Assembly (NCBI GenBank): GCA_905250025.1
Contig: CAJNOJ010000420.1
Coordinates: 1 to 64,000 of the forward strand
Origin: Adineta ricciae
Taxonomy: Eukaryota; Rotifera; Eurotatoria; Adinetida; Adinetidae
Reading direction: 5' to 3'
Length of the DNA: 64,000 nucleotides
Shown here: positions 11,201 through 22,397 of the stretch, in pieces
Position numbering within the stretch: position 1 is the first letter of the stretch
Layout of the letters: every line of letters begins with the position of its first letter
Program-made: the position numbers and the translations under genes
The notes under the pieces: model-generated
What the model saw: the letters and a program-made list of their open reading frames with translations, nothing else
Databases searched by the model: none
What the model was told of the DNA's origin: nothing

Positions 11201-14200
11201 AAATGTCAATTGTTTAACAACATCGCAGATCAAAATAGCAACTTGCAAGCAAACATACAGGCCACAACAATGATAGTCATCTCCGGAACACGAATTCCAT
11301 TAGGTTAGTATAGTTATGATAAACTATAGATAATACATATCATATTCGCATCGCATACAGATTGATTCGCCTCATGAAGGGCGTTGCAGACATGTTAAAC
11401 ATTCAACAAAGTTTATGTAAAACTGTACCTGAGTACAATCTGGAAAACTGATGGACGAAAAGTTTACAAGAGATATAGGAGTTTGTGGTTATTAGCATAA
11501 AAAATCTGTAGCTCGTCACACTACGTCTGTTGACAAATGAGAGATAGAAGATTGCAAATTGATCTCTATCTTGACCTTGATGAAATCCGTGTCATTTATT
11601 TCCAAATCGTCTTTGCTATTTAGTTTTTTACCAGACCTATGTTTGCACAGATTGTTTACTCTCGTTTTACGAGACAATTAGATTTCATTACACTTAATAG
11701 ACTAGGATAATACGTTTTTCGTGAGTAAACTAAAAACCAAGAGCATATGAAAACAACTATTTTGACCCTCAAGAAAATGACTTCCACAGTTTATACTGTA
11801 AGTGTAGTGTGTGGGTCGGTAGCTGTTGTCGTTACCTTGCTTTACACCCATATTCTTGCATAAAAGCAGGCGTAGAAGAAACCGAGGTAAACATGAGAAG
11901 GTGGCATTATTCATTAAAAGTGCGAGATATTCATAGTGTCCAAATAAACAATACGGATTTGTAATTGTGCCTTACTGAATTCTTCCTTCTCATTTTAATA
12001 TTTTTTTCACACAAAAAAGAACCAACCACAACAACATCAAGCTCAGCATCAACTAGTTCGGGATCAATTATAGCGAGCTCGACGTCGACAACATCAAGCT
12101 CAACTACAACGAGCTCAACGTCGACGAGTTCAACTTCGACAACATCAAGCTCAACATCAACTAGTTCGACAACATCAAGCTCAACATCAACAAGCTCAAC
12201 GTCGACAACATCAAGCTCAACATCAACTAGTTCGACAACATCAAGCTCAACATCAACTAGTTCGACAACATCAAGCTCGACATCAACTAGTTCGACATCA
12301 ACTACAACGAGCTCAACGTCGACAACATCAAGCTCAACATCAACGAGTTCAACTTCGACAACATCAAGCTCAACATCAACTAGTTCGACATCAACGACCT
12401 CGATACCAGCAAATGCACCACTTTCTAGTACGTAACAAACGAAATAATAATCGTTTTCTATACGCTGCACAATAAGTTATCATAAGTCCCTTACACAATA
12501 GAAGTTCTGGGTCTTTTGCATCATTCTACGTACGAAATTTATCAGAGTTCTTCTGATGCTTTCAAAATTTTCTATAATTATTAATTTACAACGTTTTCTG
12601 GGGAACAAAATTTATTTTCGACATTTGCATGATGTTGTTTTTAAGATTGTCATAGCATAGAAACAGTATTTTACCCTGTCTTCACGCATTTCCATCGCTA
12701 AAAACGATTGAAAAAGTCTTTTTTGTGCACAGAAATATTGATTAATCCCTAAAAAGTCGAAGTAAGCTTTGAAGAACTTGAGGAGGAACTAATCGCAGAA
12801 ATAAAGATTCTGGACTCTCATTATGCACATAGTGCAGTCAAAACTACTGAGTGACAAGAAAAGTTGAGTGATACACGATCTCCTTAGTGATAACCTTGAC
12901 TACGATGGCCAAGTATCTCTGGAGTGAAAGCACTTTGTTATTACGCCTCTGATTGTTTCCTCATTTTACAATCAATTTGACCGTTCTTACCGCGGAAAAT
13001 AGTGGCTTTCGTAGGTATGATTTTATTGCTTCGTTTAATAACGATTCACACGGTATCCACGGATTAAGAAACAGCATGAAATGTAGAAAGACATATACCT
13101 GAAGGTTTTGCATCTGTCACGGTAACAATATTCTGTCTTACATGTCAGAAATGAGCGAGTCTAGCTATAAATTTCGCTTCAAGTCTATTTTAAATACAAT
13201 CTAAACTAGCATCTGTTCTAGAATTAAAGTTGCGCGTTGTCAGTGCAGGCATTCAACTGTGTCGCAAAAATGAGAAAATCGTAGATACCTTGACGGCATT
13301 CGACAATCTTTACAACATGTATTGAAGAGCTTAGCTTATAGTAATCGGTAGCTTATCTTTTTCTACATCGCAAGAAGGACTATCGACAAACTGTACACGA
13401 GTCAACTCCCATGAATGTCCGGCATTTTGCAATAGTATGTGCAAACAACATATGCTGTGTATTATTTTTTCATGAAATTTAACCTAAGTTGTGTGATATG
13501 GGAAAAAATTGTGAATGAATTACCTGTTATACACACATACATCGAACGGTGACGATAGAAATTAATATTCAGTAGAGGTCTTAGTGACATTTATGGCTTA
13601 ATACTAGTGCTAATATCCAGTGCGTGGAGATTTGGCCAGTAATCTATGATATAAATAAGATACGATAACGTAGTACTCATTGATGGATAGTAGAAATGAA
13701 GATGTATACGGTCGATTGTTGAAGATTCCATTTGTTCTCTTTCAAAACCAATTTATTCTGTAAAGTATTTGCAATGAAATCTCAGTGGTCGTGTCTGTAT
13801 TCAAATCACTTCTATAAAACCGATAAAACCTTAGAAAACTTACATATATGTTACCAGTTATTCACAAGTCATAGATACCGTAGGTAAGGTCAGAAGTAAT
13901 CTTTCTGTTGATAGTTTATATAACAAGAAATTTTTTTAAATATTAGAAACAATTATTGAAGTAATAGTAAATAACGTCTAGAAAAATACATAATACGTCA
14001 TTCTATGCATATTTGTCATTGATTTCTGACCGTAATAGTTGAAGCTATCAGTCTAATTTCGCTCCAAAGTTACTGACAAAATATATGACTAAATAGACGT
14101 TCGAATAGCGGCTGCTTAAGATCAAACAACAAATCGTATCCAGATTCTATTATTTCAATATCAAATGAGGTAATAATATCAAATAGCATAGAGAATCAGA

Positions 14201-17200
14201 GCATTATTTTCTCTGTCAGACTGTGTCGAGAAAAGTCTTTTAAAGCCTATTATGGATGGTATTCCAGAGCTACGATCACAACTTTTCAGATATGTCGGTA
14301 TATTTTAATGATAATTCGAATATCTTCAAAATCCGATTTTTAAACTAAGCATGCGCCTATTCTACGTTCAGTGAAATATAGAAACTTTTCCCAAAGTCAA
14401 GGGTCCGATAGTAAACCTTATCCTTGTCATATAGTTATTTAATGCATGGGTATGTTGAATATTGTAAGCTGAAACATCAGTGAGGCGTACATAAGTGTAT
14501 AGGAAAAACCATGATCATATGTATTTTTTGAATTTATCATACTCTAGGACTTCTCCAAAGTCAAATATGTTGCCACTCATTTCGGATCATACCGTCGTTA
14601 AGTATCCGCGAAAGTGTTCCTCTTTCTCAAATGAATCTCATGAGTATCGTATATCGACTGTAGATGAACGGAGTGCATGAAAATGATAATGGGGGTAAGC
14701 AAGATGCGCATAATCTGTAAATGAGACTTTGTTAGAATGCAGAAGATTAATTTGTCATGATGTTCATAACTCACGAGTAAGCAGATTGTGGAGTTAACTA
14801 ATAGTAGTTGCAGAACAGAGTTGTCCATGTATTTCTCTTTCTCTATTCTACTATGGTTTTCTAATATTCGCTGCTCTATCGTCATCACATCAGATAAACA
14901 ATGTATATTTCACCCAAACTAAACTGGATAGAGCTAGTACTGTTTCGTTCTGGCTTGTTGCTTAGTAGTCCAAAATAACGTGCAAATACTCATTCGAAAA
15001 AAACACCATTCGATTCGTTCTAAATATCAATCTGATCAAACCGTGAATTTTTAAAGGCAATTAAGAAGTCTTATCGCTTTATTTTGATACGCACGACAGA
15101 CAAAAAGAATGTGTTCGCATTCATAGGCGACTATTTACAAGAGATTCAGAAAATCTTCCTAATTCATGATGAAATTGTCAATAGGCCTGGCGATAGATTT
15201 TAGAATTTCTCTTGTACTTCGAACATTTATATGAGAGGATAGTTAGAATCATTCTTAATTCGACGATTAACACGACTTTGATATAGTGGTACAGAAATAA
15301 CGTCAGCAAAGCTATTATCACATGCTGCTCGTTTTTACACGAAGACTATCAATCTTACAGCCAAAGCCAAACTAAAACATTTTTCATAAAGGCGTGATGG
15401 TATTCCGTAACAGAAGCAGACGAGTGTGCTTATGATTTTCTAGTGAGAGATTAGAATTGAGAAGCAAAGGATGACTTCACCACTTCCCAGCTTCAGTCTT
15501 ACATCTCAGAACTATTTCTACTTTCATCCCGCTCACGCATGCGATTTCCTGATTTGCCGATCTTGGCCAAGTTCGCCGTCCACAACCAATCTCGAACCGT
15601 AATTCGAGCTGTGTATGTCTGCGAAACAGATTGTAGTGTTCCTTTCAATTAAATTTCAATGACACAACTCTATCATTACAGTTCCACATCATCGCAATGG
15701 TTATGAATGCCAGAAATGGTTATTCACGAAAGATGAAACAAAACGGGCTTTTGAGACTCCTTCTTATTTCAACTAGTGATGGCATAACCTGAAGAACACT
15801 GAGATTTCAAAAAAGCTACCTCCCCCGATACGATATCCGATCATCTCGTTTTATAATTGAATATAAATGAGCTTTCTCCTATGATGAGACGAGGAAAATT
15901 ATAAAACACTCACAAATGCACCAGACACCTCAGAAGCATGCTGACTTCTACATATCTTTAGCTAATAGAATTTTTTTTTCACTTATAGTTTCTAACAACA
16001 CGTTCGTCACTGCGCTTGCTTATGCAACTAGCAGCAATCCATACTCAGTGGCAGTCGTCGATGTCAATGATGACAACAAATCTGATATAGTCACCGCTAA
16101 CTATGGCGCAAGTACTGTCAGTGTTCTTCTTAATAATGGCAATGGAACCTTTTCTTCTCAAACTACTTATGCAACTGGCACTCAACCACAATCAGTGGCA
16201 GTCGTCGATGTCAATAATGACAACAAACCCGATATAGTTACCGCTAACTATGGTGCAAGTACTGTCAGTGTTCTTCTTAATAATGACAATGGAACCTTTT
16301 ATGCTCAAACTATTTATGCAACTGGCACTCAACCATACTCAGTGGCAGTCGTTGATGTCAATAATGACAACAAACCTGATATAGTTACCGCTAACAATGG
16401 CTCAAACAATGCCAGTGTTCTTCTTAATAATGGCAATGGAACCTTTTCTTCTCAAACTACTTATGCAACTGGGATTTATCCACAATCAGTGGCAGTCGTC
16501 GATGTCAATAATGACAACAAACCTGATATAGTGACCGCTAACGCAGGTACAAGTACTGTCAGTATTCTTCTTAATAATGGCAATGAAATCTTTTCTGCTC
16601 AAACTACTTATGCAACTGGCACTCAGCCAGTATCAGTGGCAGTCGTCGATATCAATAATGACAACAAACCCGATATAGTCACCGCTAACTTTGGTCCAAG
16701 TACTGTCAGTGTTCTTCGTAATAATGGCAATGGAACCTTTTCTTCTCCAACTACTTATGCAACTGGCATTCAACCACGATCAGTGGCAGTCGTCGATGTC
16801 AATAATGACAACAGACCCGATATAGTTACCGCTAACTATGGTGCACGTACCGTCAGTGTTCTTCTTAATAATGGCAATGGAATCTTTTTTTCTCAAACTA
16901 TTTATGCAACTGGCGCTCAACCACAATCAGTGGCAGTCGTCGATGTCAATAATGACAACAAACCTGATATAGTCACCGCTAACGCTGGTTCAAGTACCGT
17001 CAATGTTCTTCTTAATAATGGCGATGGAACGTTTTCTTCTCAAACTATTTATGCAACTGGCAGTCAACCATTCTCAGTGGCAGTCGTCGATGTTAATAAT
17101 GACAACAAATCCGATATAGTCACCGGTAACTATGGTGCAAGTACTGTCAGTGTTCTTTTTAATACAGGTACTGAGACCTTTTCTTCTCAAACTACTTATG

Positions 17201-20200
17201 CAACTGGCACCCAACCATACTCAGTGGCAGTCGTCGATGTCAATAATGACAACAAACCCGATATAGTTACCGCTAACAATGTTGCAAACAATGTCAGCGT
17301 TCTTCTTAATAATGGCAATGGAACCTTTTCTTCTCAAACTACTTACGCAACTGGCACTCAACCACAATCAGTGGCAGTCGTCGATGTCAATAATGACAAC
17401 AAACCCGATATAGTTACCGCTAACAATGGCTCAAACAATGTCAGCGTTCTTCTTAATAATGGCAGTGGAACCTTTTCTTCTCAAACTACTTATGCAACTG
17501 GCTCTCAGCCACGATCAGTGGCAGTCGTCGATGTCAATAATGACAACAAACCCGATATAGTTACCGCTAACTATGGTGCAAACAATGTCAGTGTTCTTCT
17601 TAATGATGGCAATGGTACCTTTCTTTCGCAAGCAACTTATGCAACTGGTACTCAACCACGATCGGTGGCAGTCGTCGATGTCAATGATGACAACAAACCT
17701 GATATAGTCACCGCTAACTATGGTGCAAGTACTGTCAATGTTCTTCTTAATAATGGCAATGGAACCTTTCGTTCTCAAACTACTTATGCTACTGGGATTT
17801 ATCCACAATCAGTGGCAGTCGTCGATGTCAATAATGACAACAAACCCGATATAGTCACCGCTAGCTATGGTGCAAGTACTGTCAGTGTTCTTTTTAATAC
17901 AGGTGCTGAGACCTTTTATGCTCAAACTACTTATTTAACTGGCAGTCAACCATGCTCAGTGGCAGTCGTCGATGTCAATAATGACAACAAACCCGATATA
18001 GTTACCGCTAACTATGGTGCAAACAGTGTCGGTGTTAGCTTACACTGCTAAGCACAGACGGGGTATTCTTAGGAGTGATAGTTTCAGTAACATTTTGGAG
18101 TAGATGACAATATTTGCTGATGATTCGTACTCTATGCTATGACAAAAAGTTTTACCAAGAAAAACCTTTTTTTGCTGTTGAAGAAATAAATTATGCTTAA
18201 CATATGTCGGGCGACGGTGGATATTTTATAGATTGAGATAGCTTTGAATAAAAGTTTGAACCTTTGCAAACGTCTAAATCATCGAGCAGGATTTAGATGC
18301 TGTTTAGAAATTCAAGAAGAAGAAACTATAAAGATTTCAGCGGAATGTCACCAGATTGTCTAGTTTGTTTTAGAAGTCGAGTGAAATGACTTACGCACTT
18401 TAGATGAATATTATGTGAAACAGATATCAGTGAAAGTTTGGACAATCATACTCACATGCGGTTGTCTACGATCTCTTTGGTATGGTATAATATGCTCACT
18501 TTTATGGAAGAAGTCAATTGATTTTGTTATTTCTGCTGTAATTTAATTCTGTATTGTAGATTTAGATACTTGTAAAAAGCATTCTTATCGCCTCCATCAA
18601 TTTTCTTGATTAATAGAAATCATCAACAACCGCTTGAAGTGCATTAATTATGAAATATGACATAGCCATCATTTGGTCTCTACTAACACTATTCTTCCAG
18701 CAGATTTTTGCTCAATTTAGCAGCGTTTTCTCGACGTGGGTGTATCGATAATAAAATCTATACTAACAGCAAATCTTTATAAATAAGTAGTAGTCGTCGC
18801 AAAAACCGCTTGCAGAATACTCTCAAAGATTAAAAATCCATGATGCACACTTAGTAAAAGTACAAGAAAACCAAATTGAACTGGGAAAAGAATTGTAATT
18901 TACACAACGAGCTCTTAATGTTTCGATTTCAGTTTTAAATAGTCACTCTGAGGATATTAATAATCTTAGGGAGGGTGTTGAAAAACTACACCTCCGTTTT
19001 CAACGTCCATTTCTCTACTTAGCAATGACATAGATTTTTCGCAATGGACATACGCTCAGCTTTCTCTATAACCACAAGATCTAAACAGTGTAATATATGA
19101 CGTGTTACGACAGGGAAATATGACATTTAATTCTCAGCATAGATCGATCCCCTTAGCTCAAATCGTAACAGATTTTTTACTCCGTCAGCAGTTCCGCTTC
19201 GTTCCAAGCTCTCAATACACACCAACAGATCCGCTTGAAATTGATCGTCTTGTTATTACTAAGTATTACTTTTATTGTCAGCTACCGGACCATACTGTAA
19301 TATTGAGTGTGTAATTAACAAGTAACGCTCTTCCTTTGGATTCGCTGACCCTTTTCTGAAAGACTTTTCCGAATGCTGAACACATTCACAGACTTTGAAA
19401 GAGAAAAAACGCACTGCGATTACTACTAGTGCTCAACTGAATCATGTCACTATGTCACGCACTAGAACTGGAATGAATAGGATACAGAGGTCTCTTTAGG
19501 AATCAGACCGATTAGCCATTTGTCAGTGGATAATTCTCCAGCACTAACTATATTGACTGAGAAATTCATCACTCAACGGCTACTCACGGCCAACCATTGA
19601 CTTTGTCATCTGTTTTTCTTTTTTCACATCACGCGCATGGAAATTTTCATAAATGCTTTACTAAGTCACTCACAGACGGACGATATACAGTACACTACTT
19701 GAAAAGTTTGAACATTCGCCTGTGTTTTCCAGCGATAATCCGATTCTTTTCTCTCCTGTCAACAAAATGATACCCTGCCATATATTTTCATTGAGGAATA
19801 TCCATTCGTCAAATCCCTTTCAAAATTATCTGAAGCCTGGCAAGGCTATTCTAAGCGTACACTTTAGGATTAATCTAGCATTTAAACGCCAAGTTGTTCG
19901 TCGAACTCCTTCCGGTCGGTCACTCACGGCTAGCCGTTGACGCACATGATCAGTTTTCATAGTTTTTCCATATAAAGAAGTAGCTCGATCATACTGACTC
20001 GATCTCTGATCGAAGTTATCAAAACCCTTCGTAACTGTGTAGTTTACAGTACATATTCTATTGCTCTGTTCAATTTGTAGCGCTGATAATGTGTAATCCC
20101 TATTCTCGAAGCTCGAAAGTACATAAATTATGTTCGTTCAAAAACCATTGATTTTCGTTGAGACAGTGATAAATCTCATCTTCCAAGTAATTTTCAAAAT

Positions 20201-21749
20201 AAACGTCTAGTCGTTCGTCGACCTCCCTCCGGTCGGTCACTCACGGCTAGCCGTTGCCATGCTGTCTCTGTTATTCCTTTCGCCTTCGATCGACTTTCAA
20301 ACTGAACGATTGGGTTTTCTTTTATTGTCGCTTCTACAGTCATGATCTCCTATTCATTCGACTACCCAAAGAAACTAGATAAGAAATTCTTATTGTATGA
20401 TTCGCTTCGAAGCCAACATCTTTCATAGCGCTGCATGTGTTCAGAATACTGTTTCTACAGTCCACGCGTCTGTAATTACTATGATGGAACTCCACCGACG
20501 GGTATATCACTTTGTGAACTACTTCTACTAAATTCCCATAAAAAGACATGATGTATGTAGCCTAAAAAGCAAAGATGATACTAAGCCCACATCACTTTTT
20601 CGGATTTCATCAATTAGAAACATCATTATGTACAATGCATTAGATATTTTCACGTAAGTTCTTGAGCTACTATCTTTGTACACATGACGTCGGTGAATAG
20701 CGTTCAGCTCACCATCTTCTACAAAAGATTTTAGAACAGATAAAGTAAAATATCTCCTTTGTAAAGAGGCAGGAACAAGCCCAGGCTCAGCGAATAAAAC
20801 GAAATTCGCCCTCAAATTCGAATTTCTCGACGTCAGAAATCCTTCGGTCTACTCTGAAAATGGATGTTAATAAGTCGTGGCTAGTTAATGAAAAATTAAT
20901 AATTAATTAAGAAACACTAACCTCAGATTCGTGATCCTCGACCCCGATTACCCTTCGGTCAACCCTTACTCGACAACGAAGAAAACTTTCATTACTTAAT
21001 TAGCTAATGAGCTAATGAGCTAATTAGAATTTTGAAAAACTAACACCGGATTCGAGATCCCCGACCCCGATTACCCTTCGGTCAACCCTTACTCAACGAC
21101 GAAGAAAACTTTCATTACTTAATTAGCTAATTAGCTAATGAGCTAATTAGAATTTTGAAAAACTAACACCGGATTCGAGATCCCCGACCTCAATTACATA
21201 TGATGAGTCATTCCCGTATGGCAATCGTGAAGTTTTCTTTGAGTTGTCAAATGCTGTAATCTGATTGGCTTGGACAGACAGACAGACAGAAAGACAGACA
21301 GACAGACAGACAGACAAACTTTTAGCTTTTCGAGCCGTCGATTTAATCGCTGTATAACCCTTTCTTTCAGAAAAGGGAACAAATCAAAGAATGCGATGAA
21401 AAAATGGCTGCGAATCGTGCTGGTATCAAATCTTGTAATGCGATCCTCGAACGCGAAAGAATGAAACGTCAAGTTGGAATGAAAAAACTGGCTGAAATCG
21501 AGAAAAAGATCGAAGCAGCAAAATTAAAACGTGCACGAATCGATGCATTTTTCAATAATTTGATTGAAAAAGAAAAAGCGAAGCGAAGTGAAATTGACAA
21601 AGTTCAATGGTAAGTGAGGTATTTTTAAAATTCAAATCTTAAACTTCGTGTGCTTTAGCTCAAAAGTTTCATTGAAGAAATCATCGAGGAAACGATTAAA
21701 CAACAAAGGTGTAAATACAAGACTTAAACAGACGAAAGGAAAAAATTGA
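8279..21749 (+). CDS. Coiled-coil protein gene split by a 12.6-kb insertion/intron
   Basis: Exons 8279-8314, 8453-8734, 21371-21609 and 21659-21749 give a 215-residue protein with all phases consistent. Introns 1 and 3 are 138 and 49 bp; intron 2 is 12,636 bp. The protein starts MDQNDVQHLDDE, is a long charged coiled coil (to about residue 185), and ends in a basic tail rich in Lys/Arg/Ser. No catalytic domain is seen. The large intron starts GTAACG and ends TTTCTTTCAG, but the sequence GAACAA occurs at both its edges (8729-8734 and 21377-21382). Deleting everything between them also keeps the frame (CNEQ then IKECDEK). So this is either a gene with a transposon-made giant intron or a gene broken by insertion. 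Function unknown. Confidence 0.6.
8730..9085 (+). repeat. Direct repeat copy 1 (LTR-like)
   Basis: Matches 19317-19672 at a constant offset of 10,587 with only a handful of substitutions seen by eye. It ends exactly at the N at 9086. It includes the CCCTTTTCTGAAAGA motif at 8762-8776. It could be a long terminal repeat or solo LTR; internal genes for a complete retroelement are missing. Confidence 0.6.
9087..9624. repeat. Large inverted repeat with about 140-bp arms
   Basis: The left arm (9087-9226) and right arm (about 9490-9624) are near-perfect reverse complements around a spacer of about 265 bp. There is no coding sequence. It starts right after the N at 9086, where a foldback would be expected to break an assembly. 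Confidence 0.7.
10125..10540 (-). pseudogene. Unidentified broken reading frame
   Basis: A minus-strand frame ending at 10125 includes DFERAFLDIGYIWCDN and ALPGFIFDPSTVDSAA. It extends upstream across a single TGA into FSAFKHHYEVAADQFIEVYG, preceded by an acceptor-like TTATTTGCAG. One in-frame stop separates the two halves. I do not recognise the family. Position inside the insertion and the broken state suggest a mobile-element cargo remnant. Confidence 0.35.
10970..18051 (+). CDS. Secreted PAN/Apple-like protein with Ser/Thr linker and 14 FG-GAP repeats
   Basis: Exons 10970-11303, 12020-12427 and 15989-18051 join in phase 1 at both introns and give 934 residues. The ATG at 10970 was chosen because it starts a signal peptide (MDCIRISMLLLFALFEQS). 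Residues about 25-110 have a PAN/Apple-like Cys pattern. Exon 2 is a low-complexity Ser/Thr linker, probably heavily O-glycosylated. Exon 3 holds 14 tandem 49-residue FG-GAP/VCBS units, each with SVAVVDVNNDNKPDIVTAN; the Asp/Asn loop is of the calcium-binding type, and the last unit is cut short. Such repeats form beta-propellers in integrins and bacterial surface proteins. The last intron is 3.56 kb, far above local norms. The gene lies wholly inside the insertion and on the same strand as its host. In bdelloids such genes are often considered horizontally acquired; the function is presumably adhesive. Confidence 0.75.
12040..12410 (+). repeat. Coding Ser/Thr minisatellite
   Basis: Short units built from TCAACATCAAGCTC/ACTAGTTCGACA-like blocks are repeated about a dozen times. 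They encode the Thr/Ser linker. The antisense strand stays open only because of this composition. Confidence 0.7.
12428..15988. other. 3.56-kb intron, no supported internal gene
   Basis: Many stops in all frames. Short frames at 14495-14680 and 14598-14888 have no support. It may hide decayed elements that I could not recognise. Confidence 0.4.
18890..19315 (+). pseudogene. Degenerate coding remnant, possibly retroelement envelope-like
   Basis: The plus strand shows a heptad-like segment with in-frame stops, followed by an open stretch (19102-19315) containing PLAQIVTDFLLRQQ and EIDRLVITKYY. It ends right where the second 356-bp direct repeat begins. Placement just before an LTR-like repeat and the coiled-coil layout suggest an env-like gene of an LTR retroelement, now dead. 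The family call is weak; only the degeneracy and position are seen directly. Confidence 0.3.
19317..19672 (+). repeat. Direct repeat copy 2 (LTR-like)
   Basis: Partner of 8730-9085. Differences seen include CTCTTCC for CTCATCC and TTTTCCG for TTTTCAG. It is followed by uninterrupted sequence, unlike copy 1. Confidence 0.6.
19673..20339. repeat. LTR-like/regulatory region with a spaced 28-bp repeat
   Basis: A 28-bp segment containing GGTCGGTCACTCACGGCTAG occurs identically at 19912-19939 and 20229-20256, and a related version sits inside both 356-bp repeats. TCCATATAAAGAAG near 19969 resembles a TATA box. No gene. Confidence 0.4.
20340..20815 (-). pseudogene. Two adjoining unidentified frames, probably one broken gene
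   Basis: The frame from 20815 contains PASLQRRYFTLSVLKSFVED and LYIMMFLIDEIRKSDVG. A second frame runs from about 20560 to 20340 (VEVVHKVIYPSVEFHHSNYR). They could be joined only by a 29-bp GT-AG gap, too short for a normal intron here. I do not recognise the protein. It is likely a frameshifted transposon-borne gene. Confidence 0.3.
20915..21200. repeat. 123-bp tandem repeat, about 2.4 units
   Basis: ACCCCGATTACCCTTCGGTC recurs with a 123-bp period (20941, 21064; a diverged third unit at 21187), with TAGCTAATGAGCTAATTAG spacers between units. A single diverged unit occurs at 1650-1790 in inverted orientation. Confidence 0.7.
21271..21320. repeat. CAGA microsatellite
   Basis: About 11 CAGA units with one interruption, between conserved blocks of the repeat element that ends at 21377. 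Confidence 0.8.
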
Positions 21750-22397
21750 AAAGATTTCATTTGAATTTCATTAATAAAACTTTCGAATTGTGTATGAAAT
21801 TCGATAGAGCGGTTATGTCGTATTTTTCTGATGAGTGATGAGCAATGGCAGTTGGATAGAACATATAATGTTTGACGACTTTATTTAATATGCAAAGTGG
21901 AAACCGTAAAGAGTCGTTGTCGAAACTCGATCTAGGCAGAAAATGTTGAATGTATGAGAGAAAACTTGTTGGTAAATGCATAATAGTTTGAGTATGAAAT
22001 GACGAAAATAGATACGTTTCGTAAACTAGTGTTTGTGTGAAGGTCCTCTAACAAATACGGAGAAATTTATTACTACTGTGGTCGATGTAACGGTGTGTGT
22101 GATTTTATACAACAATCATTGACGACTGTTTCAGTTGGCACTTATTTGATCAATTATTTTCTCTCACAAACTACCTTTGTGGTATCCATACCGAAACTGC
22201 AAGTGTCATAGTTACATGTTTATAAACTCAACTATTCTGACTGGATTCGTTCTTTCTATTCTCATTATATATACAATTTGATGTGTATGTTGATAACAAA
22301 GGACAGAGGACATGATACAAAGATAAGAAAACGAAACGACAAATTATTTCATACTTTACATGTCACATTTTTTGTCTTTATTTAAAATTCATTAACG
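21750..22397. other. Intergenic, no supported gene
   Basis: An AATAAAAC poly(A) context lies just after the coiled-coil stop (about 21772). No other signal is seen. Confidence 0.45.

Noticed and set aside
11931..12470. 179-residue minus-strand frame made of VDVELD-type repeats
   Set aside because: It is the antisense of the Ser/Thr coding minisatellite; composition alone keeps it open, and the sense exon has correct splice phases.
17515..17808. 97-residue minus-strand frame
   Set aside because: Antisense of the FG-GAP repeats with the same period.
15916..18051. Bacterial-type intronless surface gene, as if newly transferred
   Set aside because: The frame begins inside an intron and continues upstream through two phase-1 exons with a signal peptide, so it is a spliced eukaryotic gene now, whatever its origin.
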